Source: Cyclobacteriaceae bacterium
GTDB taxonomy: Bacteria; Bacteroidota; Bacteroidia; Cytophagales; Cyclobacteriaceae
Assembly (NCBI GenBank): GCA_009885605.1
Contig: VFKK01000062.1
Location: 1-12,225, forward strand
Direction of reading: 5' to 3'
Length of the DNA: 12,225 nucleotides
The position numbers and the translations under genes were made by a program. The notes under the pieces were generated by a model. That model was not told the DNA's origin. It saw only the letters and a list, made by a program, of their open reading frames with translations, and ran no database searches. Shown piece after piece: positions 1-6,149 of this stretch (positions are counted from its first letter, which is position 1; every line of letters starts with the position of its first letter).

Positions 1-60
1 TTGTAAATCGAAGGTTTTGGCTCGATGGCTCTGAAGTCTGAGTTTGTGAGAAAAGCATAA

Positions 61-100
61 ATTCAGTTGGCAGTTTTCAGAATCAGTATTCAGTTTTCAG
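61..100. repeat. Two-copy 20-bp imperfect tandem repeat
   Basis: Positions 61-80 and 81-100 are two adjacent 20-bp units that match at 16 of 20 positions. Both end in CAGTTTTCAG, and each contains CAGT/TTCAG-like submotifs. No gene covers this stretch. It looks like a short relic of low-complexity intergenic repeats. I see no function for it. The flanks (1-60 and 101-145) hold nothing else I recognise. Confidence 0.6.
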
Positions 101-145
101 AGCCAAGAGTTTGGAACCAAGAATCAAAAAGTAAGATTTAAACAT

Positions 146-181
146 AAAAAATCCCTTCGGTGAAAGCCGAAGGGATTCATT
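146..181 (-). terminator. Rho-independent terminator of ald
   Basis: An 11-bp perfect stem (150-160 with 167-177, core CCCTTCGG/CCGAAGGG) encloses a 6-nt loop. Read on the minus strand it is followed by a run of T residues (complement of the A run at 146-151). It lies about 20 nt past the ald stop codon and is oriented to end ald transcription. Confidence 0.85.
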
Positions 182-199
182 TTTAAAGGTATTCAGAAA

Positions 200-1318
200 T
201 TAATCCGCCAGGTATTTTTCTACAGGAGTGTAAGGCATTCCAAAAGCCTGAGCTACTGCTTCGTATACGATTTCTCCGTTGATGACATTCAAACCTGAAA
301 CCAAGTCCTCGTTATCCTGAGCTGCTTTCTTCCAGCCTTTGTCCGCAAGTTGCATCGCGTAGGGAAGCGTTGCGTTGGTCAAGGCCAAGGTAGAAGTGTA
401 GGGAACAGCTCCCGGCATATTTGCTACGCAATAGTGAACGACCTCATCAATCACATAAGTTGGATTTTCGTGTGTGGTTGGTCGACAAGTTTCGATGCAA
501 CCTCCCTGATCCACAGCCACGTCAACAAGTACCGTTCCCGGTCTCATTTCTTTAAGCATATCTCGGGTGATCAGGTGAGGAGCTTTTGCTCCAGGGATCA
601 ACACCGCTCCAACGATCAAATCAGAATGCTTGATCATTTCGCGGATATTATATTCGTTAGACATCATTGTCTTCACATTGGCAGGCATTACATCTGCCAG
701 GTGTCTCATTCTCGGAAGGGAAACATCCATGATAGTGACATCAGCACCCAAACCTGCAGCCATCCAAGCCGCTTGAGTTCCTACGATCCCTCCACCCAGA
801 ATCAATACTTTCGCAGGAAGCACACCCGGTACGCCGCCCAAAAGAACTCCTCTTCCGCCAAGTGGTTTTTCAAGGTAGTTTGCGCCTTTCTGAATTGCCA
901 TTCTTCCGGCTACCTCAGACATAGGGACTAAAAGTGGAAGACTTCTGTCGGTTTTTTCAACCGTTTCATAAGCCAGACAAACCGCCTTACTTGCGACCAT
1001 CGCTTTGGTAAGCGGCTCGTATGAAGCAAAGTGAAAATAGGTAAACAACAATTGATTTGCTTTGATCAGCTTGTATTCAGATTCGATAGGCTCTTTCACC
1101 TTCATGATCATCTCAGCGATCTCGTAAGTAGCCTCGATAGTTGGAAGGATTTGGGCTCCCGCAGCTTCGTACTGTGCATCAGGGAATCCACTTCCTACGC
1201 CGGCAGAATGCTGAATGTAAACGGAATGGCCTCTCTTGATCAATTCTTTAGCACCGGCAGGCGTCAGTGCTACGCGGTTTTCGTTGTTTTTAATTTCCTT
1301 AGGAACACCTATAATCAT
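200..1318 (-). CDS. ald: Alanine dehydrogenase
   Basis: NAD-dependent oxidative deamination of L-alanine to pyruvate and ammonia (reversible), cytosolic. The start at 1318 gives a 372-aa protein beginning MIIGVPKEIK, the usual N-terminus of the family. An upstream in-frame ATG at 1354 would add 12 residues with no family resemblance and would overlap the promoter-like box. With this start the residues fall at their canonical family positions: R15 and K75 (pyruvate binding), H96 and D270 (catalysis), the Rossmann loop GGGIVG at 175-180, and D198 at the end of the NAD-binding strand. The N-terminal AlaDh/PNT domain and central NAD domain are complete. The gene is divergent from the E1 dehydrogenase gene across a 434-nt intergenic region and has its own terminator, so it is probably monocistronic. 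Identification is very secure. Confidence 0.97.
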   Translation of the reverse strand: MIIGVPKEIKNNENRVALTPAGAKELIKRGHSVYIQHSAGVGSGFPDAQYEAAGAQILPTIEATYEIAEMIMKVKEPIESEYKLIKANQLLFTYFHFASYEPLTKAMVASKAVCLAYETVEKTDRSLPLLVPMSEVAGRMAIQKGANYLEKPLGGRGVLLGGVPGVLPAKVLILGGGIVGTQAAWMAAGLGADVTIMDVSLPRMRHLADVMPANVKTMMSNEYNIREMIKHSDLIVGAVLIPGAKAPHLITRDMLKEMRPGTVLVDVAVDQGGCIETCRPTTHENPTYVIDEVVHYCVANMPGAVPYTSTLALTNATLPYAMQLADKGWKKAAQDNEDLVSGLNVINGEIVYEAVAQAFGMPYTPVEKYLAD

Positions 1319-1351
1319 GATTTCTCTATTTGGGTTGTAACAATGTGGGCG

Positions 1352-1359
1352 CAAAGATA
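1352..1359 (-). promoter_or_regulatory. Candidate -7 box for ald
   Basis: The minus strand reads TATCTTTG, an exact match to the Bacteroidota -7 consensus TAnnTTTG, 33 nt upstream of the ald start. No good TTTG -33 element lies at the expected distance; TTTC at 1377-1380 is the nearest. A transcript start near 1346 would leave a leader of about 28 nt. Confidence 0.5.
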
Positions 1360-1447
1360 CTAAGCAAAGACAAACAGAAAAGTCCTCCGGAAAATAGTAT
1401 TTGGTCTGATTTGGAAAAAATCTGTTTTTCCATAGATTATTTGTTTT

Positions 1448-1499
1448 TTATCGATGTAAATGCAGAAAATTTCAAAATATAAATTTTAAACATCGATAA
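1448..1499. promoter_or_regulatory. Inverted ATCGAT pair, possible operator
   Basis: TTATCGATGT at 1448-1457 (last base of the arm is about 1456-1457) is mirrored by ACATCGATAA at 1490-1499. The 10-bp arms are perfect inverted repeats about 33 nt apart. Each arm contains the palindrome ATCGAT (1450-1455 and 1492-1497), and the palindrome centres are 42 bp apart, close to four helical turns. The pair sits in the divergent ald/E1 intergenic region, upstream of both promoter candidates. Binding by a regulator is inference only. The rest of 1319-1752 is AT-rich DNA without a supportable ORF. Confidence 0.35.
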
Positions 1500-1665
1500 T
1501 TTTGAAAATATATTTTGGTTTTGAAGGTGTGAAATCGGAAAAATCACTTTACTGAATCATCAATTAATTTGACTGAAAAATTCGAATTATCCGAATAAAA
1601 TTCTTTTTAATTGAATTAAATGCAATTACATCCAAATTTTAGATGGTAAAATATTAATTGCTAAA

Positions 1666-1696
1666 TTTGCTTGAAATTGATATTTCCCTATTTTTG
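1666..1696 (+). promoter_or_regulatory. Bacteroidota-type promoter for E1 gene
   Basis: TTTG at 1666-1669 and TATTTTTG at 1689-1696 fit the Bacteroidota promoter consensus (TTTG, about 19-21 nt, TAnnTTTG) with a 19-nt spacer and no mismatch. A transcript start near 1702 would give a leader of about 50 nt before the ATG at 1753. A second exact TAnnTTTG (TAAATTTG, 1662-1669) overlaps the -33 element. Confidence 0.65.
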
Positions 1697-1752
1697 AGTG
1701 TTGTAATCCTTACCGGTTCCGAACCCAAAATATCTTTAGAAAACTTCGATCT

Positions 1753-4167
1753 ATGGCTGTGGTAAACCAGAATCTCAAAACTCCTCAAAGTCCTGCCTTA
1801 ACGCGGGAGGATATCCTGAACGATTTCAAAGTATGTATGATCAGCAGGCATGCTTCTTTGGTGGGTAGAAAAGAGGTATTTATGGGGAAAGCCAAATTCG
1901 GGATTTTTGGTGACGGCAAGGAATTGGCGCAAGTAGCAATGGCTCGTGCTTTTCAACTGGGAGATTTTCGATCCGGATATTACAGAGATCAAACTTTTAT
2001 GATGGCTTTGGGTGAGCTTTCTGTGCGGCAATATTTTGCTCAGCTATATGCACATACCAATGTTGAAGCCGAGCCTGCATCTGCCGGTCGATTGATGAAT
2101 GGTCACTTCGCTACCCGCTCACTTAATGAAGATGGAAGCTGGAAAGAGCTGACCAAAATTTATAACTCCGCGGCTGACATTTCACCGACAGCAGCACAAA
2201 TGCCCAAATTGCTGGGATTGGCTTTTGCCTCCAAACTTTTTAGGGAAAACAAAGGACTGAAACACCTTCAGGGATTTTCTGTAAATGGAAACGAAGTTGC
2301 ATGGGGAACCATTGGAAATGCTTCCACTTCAGAAGGGATTTTCTTTGAAGCGATCAATGCTGCCGGAGTCATGCAAGTTCCCATGGTAATTTCTGTGTGG
2401 GACGATGGTTATGGGATTTCTGTTCCTCAGGAATTTCACACGACAAAAGGAAGTATTTCTGAAGTTTTGAATGGTTTTCAACGAACTGAAAACCAAAAAG
2501 GCTTTGAGATATTTAAAGTAAAAGGGTGGGATTACGAAAGCTTGGTGCAGACCTTTACACAGGCAGGTGAAATTGCCCGCGAGGGTCATGTGCCGGTGTT
2601 AATCCATGTGGACGAAATGACTCAGCCACAAGGTCACTCTACCTCCGGATCTCATGAGCGTTATAAATCTGCAGAAAGGCTTGGCTGGGAAAGAGAGTGG
2701 GACTGTCTAATCAAATTCAGAGATTATATTTTGACCAATGAGATTGCCACAGCTGACGCTTTGGATAAAATCGAAATGGAGGCAAAAGCAATTGTGAAGG
2801 AGCAAAAAGAAGCCGCTTGGGCTGAGTTTTCTGGAGAGATAAAAAGCGAGTTGAAAGAAGCTGTTATTCTCATCCGTAATTCGGCTGTTCATAGTACCCG
2901 AAAAATTGTCCTGAATCAATTTGCAGATGAACTGTCCAAAACCATCAATCCTATTCGAAAGGATGTAATCAGTGCAGTAAGAAAAAGCTTGTTTACGCTC
3001 CGATTTGATTCTGAAACGAGCAAAGCAGAGCTTAAAAGCTGGTTTGAAAAACAAGAAATTTTAAATCACGATCGATACAATAGTCACCTTTATTCCACTT
3101 CAGAGTGGAATGTTTTGAATTGTAAAGAAATCCCTGCGACTTATGAAGAGAAGTCACCTATGGTAGATGGCCGAGAGGTTTTGCAGGGATTTTTTGATTA
3201 CACACTGGACCATGATCCGAGATTCTTTGCTTTTGGGGAAGATGTCGGCCAGATCGGAGATGTGAACCAGGCTTTCGCAGGACTTCAAGCAAAGTATGGT
3301 CAATCCCGGGTAATCGATACAGGAATTCGTGAATCAACGATCATTGGTCAGGGAATCGGTGCTGCACTCAGGGGATTGAGACCGGTGGCTGAGATTCAAT
3401 ATTTGGACTATTTGTTATATGGATTGCAAATGCTTTCGGACGATCTGGCTTGTTTGCAATACAGAACCAAAGGAGGTCAAAAAGCGCCATTGATAGTAAG
3501 AACACGTGGACACAGACTAGAAGGAGTTTGGCATGCTGGCTCACCGATGGGAATGATTCTATCCTCTTTGCGTGGGATGATAGTCTGTGTGCCCAGAGAT
3601 ATGACCCAGGCAGCAGGTATGTACAATACTCTGCTACGATCCGATGAGCCCGGAATCGTAATCGAATGTCTGAATGGTTATCGGTTAAAAGAAAAAATGC
3701 CATCAAATCTTGGTCAATACACGGTTCCGATGGGCAAACCTGAAATTTTAAGAGTAGGTTCTGATATCACTGTAGTGACATATGGATCCATGTGCAGAAT
3801 TGTGATGGAAGCAGCTGCCGAACTTAAGGAAATAGGGATTGAAGTAGAAGTGATTGACGTACAGACACTCTTGCCGTTTGATGTTTTTGGAGTTATTGGA
3901 GAGTCGATTAAGAAAACCAATCGAGTTATTTTTGCCGATGAAGATGTGCCTGGAGCAGCTTCTGCATTTATGATGCAGCAGGTAATAGAAAATCAGGATG
4001 TGTTCAAATACCTGGATTCTGAGCCACAGACTTTGGCTGCTAAACCGCATAGAACGGCTTATTCATCTGACGGGGATTATTTTTCCAAACCAAGCACGGA
4101 AGACGTCGTAGAAAAAATTTATTCAGTAATGAATGAAACGGATCCTAAAAAGTTTCCAACAATCTAA
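1753..4167 (+). CDS. Fused alpha/beta 2-oxoacid dehydrogenase E1
   Basis: ThDP-dependent E1 decarboxylase of a 2-oxoacid dehydrogenase complex with the alpha and beta subunits fused in one 804-aa chain. Alpha part, about residues 20-330: ThDP/Mg region G188-N189-A190 through D217-D218, and the phosphorylation-loop-like HSTSGSHERY at 295-304. A charged helical linker follows, about 340-460. Beta part, about 470-790: FGEDVG at 494-499, E527 in VIDTGIRES (position of the Glu that activates ThDP), H594 as the likely catalytic His, and a transketolase C-terminal domain (VTYGS... VIDVQTLLPFD). The canonical GDG...NN metal motif is changed to GNA...DD. No E2 or E3 gene lies nearby, so partners must be elsewhere. 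Fused E1 proteins of this size are common in Bacteroidota. The substrate could be a branched-chain oxoacid or pyruvate; the sequence alone does not decide. Confidence 0.9.
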   Translation: MAVVNQNLKTPQSPALTREDILNDFKVCMISRHASLVGRKEVFMGKAKFGIFGDGKELAQVAMARAFQLGDFRSGYYRDQTFMMALGELSVRQYFAQLYAHTNVEAEPASAGRLMNGHFATRSLNEDGSWKELTKIYNSAADISPTAAQMPKLLGLAFASKLFRENKGLKHLQGFSVNGNEVAWGTIGNASTSEGIFFEAINAAGVMQVPMVISVWDDGYGISVPQEFHTTKGSISEVLNGFQRTENQKGFEIFKVKGWDYESLVQTFTQAGEIAREGHVPVLIHVDEMTQPQGHSTSGSHERYKSAERLGWEREWDCLIKFRDYILTNEIATADALDKIEMEAKAIVKEQKEAAWAEFSGEIKSELKEAVILIRNSAVHSTRKIVLNQFADELSKTINPIRKDVISAVRKSLFTLRFDSETSKAELKSWFEKQEILNHDRYNSHLYSTSEWNVLNCKEIPATYEEKSPMVDGREVLQGFFDYTLDHDPRFFAFGEDVGQIGDVNQAFAGLQAKYGQSRVIDTGIRESTIIGQGIGAALRGLRPVAEIQYLDYLLYGLQMLSDDLACLQYRTKGGQKAPLIVRTRGHRLEGVWHAGSPMGMILSSLRGMIVCVPRDMTQAAGMYNTLLRSDEPGIVIECLNGYRLKEKMPSNLGQYTVPMGKPEILRVGSDITVVTYGSMCRIVMEAAAELKEIGIEVEVIDVQTLLPFDVFGVIGESIKKTNRVIFADEDVPGAASAFMMQQVIENQDVFKYLDSEPQTLAAKPHRTAYSSDGDYFSKPSTEDVVEKIYSVMNETDPKKFPTI

Positions 4168-4201
4168 CAAGAAAGCTCCCGATTTCGGGAGCTTTCTTGT
4201 T
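4166..4201. terminator. Bidirectional terminator between convergent genes
   Basis: A perfect 17-bp inverted repeat (4166-4182 with 4185-4201) with core AAGCTCCCGA/TCGGGAGCTT and a 2-nt centre (functionally a 4-nt ATTT loop). It overlaps the TAA of the E1 gene (4165-4167) on one side and the complement of the TAA of the minus-strand lipoprotein gene (4200-4202) on the other. Both flanks lack a long T tract, but the hairpin is very stable and symmetric, so it can serve both genes. Confidence 0.8.
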
Positions 4202-4877
4202 AAGGGACTATTCTGGTTATTTGTTTTAAGGTCACTTCCGGGCTAGACACCTGATTACTTCGATTGAGTTGTCTATCCTGAACTTCAACATCAATACGAA
4301 TTGTGTCTGTTCTGAAAATGGATTGCCATCCTGATGAAAGCATTCTATATCTAATATTTCCTTCCACTGCCTGACCTTCTTCAGTTGTCAGGATTCTTGG
4401 AAATCGACCGTTGAAAGTTGTGAAGAATGGTGGATCTGACCATTTAAATTCCGTGAATTTCCCATTTCTCTTGATGTAGAACCTAACGAAAATATTGTAT
4501 TGATTGGGGTTCTGTTTGACCCAAATTGTATCCTTGACGACCTGATTGTTGATGATCGGATCAATTACCCAATCTACAGGATTGTAAGAAGGAGCACCAG
4601 CTGGTCTCTTAGAATAAGTTATCAGATTTCCGGCAGCATCTCTTTGGTAGTCTACCGCGTTGAATGGTGGGTTGATGTCCGTAGCAGAAAGACCTAAATC
4701 TCCCTCCGCATCTTGAAATTTTACATCTACTATTAATGAATCAGGACCGGCGGTTGACACATATTCAAGTGATTCAAAAGTAATCTGAGGAACGGTCGGA
4801 AAATTTTCCGGAGGGTTTACGCAGGCAAATGAAACAACAAGTAAAAAGAATAATCCTAATTGGCTTTTGAAACGCAT
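4200..4877 (-). CDS. Hypothetical outer-envelope lipoprotein, 225 aa
   Basis: The N-terminus MRFKSQLGLFFLLVVSFAC is a lipoprotein signal peptide: two basic residues, a hydrophobic core and a lipobox ending at C19. The mature protein would be lipid-anchored at C19. The following stretch is rich in beta-strand-like sequence. It contains FQDAEGDLGL at 54-63, an acidic D-x-E-G-D-L-G motif seen repeatedly in Bacteroidota surface or periplasmic lipoproteins with Ig-like folds. No catalytic motif is visible and I cannot assign a function. It is convergent with the E1 gene and divergent from the LuxE-like gene (69-nt gap), so it is probably its own transcription unit. The start is fixed by the signal peptide. 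Confidence 0.85.
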   Translation of the reverse strand: MRFKSQLGLFFLLVVSFACVNPPENFPTVPQITFESLEYVSTAGPDSLIVDVKFQDAEGDLGLSATDINPPFNAVDYQRDAAGNLITYSKRPAGAPSYNPVDWVIDPIINNQVVKDTIWVKQNPNQYNIFVRFYIKRNGKFTEFKWSDPPFFTTFNGRFPRILTTEEGQAVEGNIRYRMLSSGWQSIFRTDTIRIDVEVQDRQLNRSNQVSSPEVTLKQITRIVP

Positions 4878-4899
4878 AGGTCGGAAGTAAATTTACAAC

Positions 4900-4907
4900 C
4901 AAAGTTA
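4900..4907 (-). promoter_or_regulatory. Candidate -7 box for the 225-aa lipoprotein
   Basis: The minus strand reads TAACTTTG, an exact TAnnTTTG, 22 nt upstream of the lipoprotein start at 4877. A TTTG lies further upstream (complement of 4933-4936), but the spacer is 25 nt, longer than usual, so the -33 assignment is weak. Confidence 0.4.
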
Positions 4908-4946
4908 ATTTGATCCTTTGATTGGATTGATGCAAATTATAAAACG

Positions 4947-5942
4947 ATGGAGGATTTTAAAAGTTTTTCGGATGGGCTTGAAAATATATCTCCTAAAGAC
5001 TTCGAATCTCGGGCATTAGAACTGTTTCGCTTTCAGGCAAAAGTTAATCAGGTTTACAAGTCATATCTGGAAGCCAGAAAAGTGGATGTGGACTCAGTAA
5101 AAAGCCTGGGGAAAATTCCTTTTCTTCCGATTCGGTTTTTCAAAGATTTCAAAGTGGTCAGCGGATCTCCTTCGGATTTTGAAGATTTTTATTCGAGTAG
5201 CGGTACAACTGGGATGATCACGAGTCGTCATTACTTTTGGTCCCAAAGTTGGTATTTGAATCATGCCAGTAATATTTTCGAAAAGTTTTTTGGATCACTC
5301 AAAGACTTCCATGTATTAGCCTTGCTACCTGCTTATTTGGAGCGACCGGGAAGCAGCCTTGTCAGTATGGCCGCGCATTTTATCAAAGAAAGTCAATCTG
5401 AGTATTCCGGTTTTTATCTGTACAATCAGGATGAGCTTCTGGAAAAGCTTGAGTTTCTTTCCGAAGGAAAAAGAAAAATACTCCTGTTGGGAGTGACATT
5501 TGCCTTGTTGGATCTGGCTGAATCGGGGAAAACTTTTTTACCTACAGAAAACCTGATTGTTATGGAGACAGGTGGTATGAAAGGTAGGAGAAAGGAGATG
5601 ATTCGGGAGGAAGTTCATGGTATTTTGAAACCATATTTCAGGGTTCAAAATATCCATTCTGAGTATGGAATGACCGAATTGATGTCTCAAGCCTATTCTA
5701 AAGGCGAGGGAAAATATACAATTCCTTCGGCTATGCGCGTTATGCTTCGGGATGTGAATGATCCGCTCAGCTGGGCTAATCGCTCTCAAGGGGGGATAAA
5801 TATTATAGACCTGGCAAACTTCCATTCTTGTGCTTTTATTGAAACCCAGGATTTGGGCAGAATTGACGAAAATGGTTATCTGGAAGTATTAGGGAGATTT
5901 GATAACAGCGAAATCAGGGGCTGTAACTTGTTGGTGCAGTAA
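4947..5942 (+). CDS. LuxE-like acyl-protein synthetase family protein
   Basis: 331-aa member of the acyl-protein synthetase (LuxE) branch of the ANL adenylating superfamily. These enzymes activate an acyl group with ATP and transfer it. Visible motifs: the phosphate-binding loop SSSGTTG at 83-89, YGMTE at 240-244 (equivalent of the adenylation A5 motif, preceded by the family-like IHSE), and GRFDNSEIRG at 316-325 (A7/A8-like GRxD). The chain ends six residues after C326, so the C-terminal ANL subdomain is missing, as in LuxE. LuxE proteins carry an acyl-accepting Cys near the C-terminus, and C326 is a candidate by position only. No luxC, luxD or luciferase genes are nearby, so a bioluminescence role is not suggested. 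The substrate is unknown. The ATG at 4947 is the only well-placed start, 69 nt from the divergent lipoprotein. Confidence 0.85.
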   Translation: MEDFKSFSDGLENISPKDFESRALELFRFQAKVNQVYKSYLEARKVDVDSVKSLGKIPFLPIRFFKDFKVVSGSPSDFEDFYSSSGTTGMITSRHYFWSQSWYLNHASNIFEKFFGSLKDFHVLALLPAYLERPGSSLVSMAAHFIKESQSEYSGFYLYNQDELLEKLEFLSEGKRKILLLGVTFALLDLAESGKTFLPTENLIVMETGGMKGRRKEMIREEVHGILKPYFRVQNIHSEYGMTELMSQAYSKGEGKYTIPSAMRVMLRDVNDPLSWANRSQGGINIIDLANFHSCAFIETQDLGRIDENGYLEVLGRFDNSEIRGCNLLVQ

Positions 5943-5973
5943 TTGCTATCTTTAAAATTAATAGACATATTTG
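5943..5973 (+). promoter_or_regulatory. Possible promoter of the small lipoprotein
   Basis: TTG at 5943-5945 is followed after 20 nt by CATATTTG (5966-5973), one mismatch from TAnnTTTG. The transcript would begin about 14 nt before the ATG at 5994. There is no terminator between the LuxE-like gene and 5994, so read-through is an alternative. Confidence 0.3.
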
Positions 5974-5993
5974 ACCTGCCTAAAATATTACGT

Positions 5994-6113
5994 ATGAAAA
6001 AATTAGCAACAATTGCCTTATTGGTTGGAGTTTTAGCTTTAGGAGCTTGTGCCTCCAGCAAACCTTGTCCTGCTTACGCAAAAGCTCCGGTTTCTCAGAA
6101 AGCAAACAGCTAA
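5994..6113 (+). CDS. Small lipoprotein, 39 aa
   Basis: A 39-codon ORF starting MKKLATIALLVG with a textbook lipoprotein signal: two lysines, a hydrophobic core and the lipobox LGAC ending at C19. The mature peptide is only about 21 residues, begins CASSKPCPAY and has a second Cys at 25. Short Bacteroidota lipoproteins with a C-A-S-S-K-P-C-P-A-Y-like mature start are, to my knowledge, a recurrent type, but no function is known to me. The gene is flanked by a near-consensus promoter and a perfect terminator hairpin that overlaps its stop codon, which supports a real gene despite its length. Confidence 0.75.
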   Translation: MKKLATIALLVGVLALGACASSKPCPAYAKAPVSQKANS

Positions 6114-6149
6114 AAAATATGCTGACAATTAATAGTCAGCATATTTTTT
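6112..6149. terminator. Bidirectional terminator, 15-bp stem
   Basis: AAAAAATATGCTGAC (6112-6126) and its exact complement at 6135-6149 enclose an 8-nt loop. Both strands end in a run of six T, so it can terminate the 39-aa lipoprotein gene on plus and the response regulator gene on minus. It overlaps the lipoprotein TAA (6111-6113), and the response regulator stop codon (6129-6131) lies in the loop. Confidence 0.9.

Noticed and set aside
350..931. 193-codon open frame on the plus strand
   Set aside because: Fully antisense to ald, composition rich in His/Arg/Ser as expected for a shadow frame, and no family resemblance.
4947..5942. Bioluminescence operon suggested by LuxE similarity
   Set aside because: No luxA, luxB, luxC or luxD genes are present nearby, and LuxE-like proteins occur in many non-luminous bacteria.
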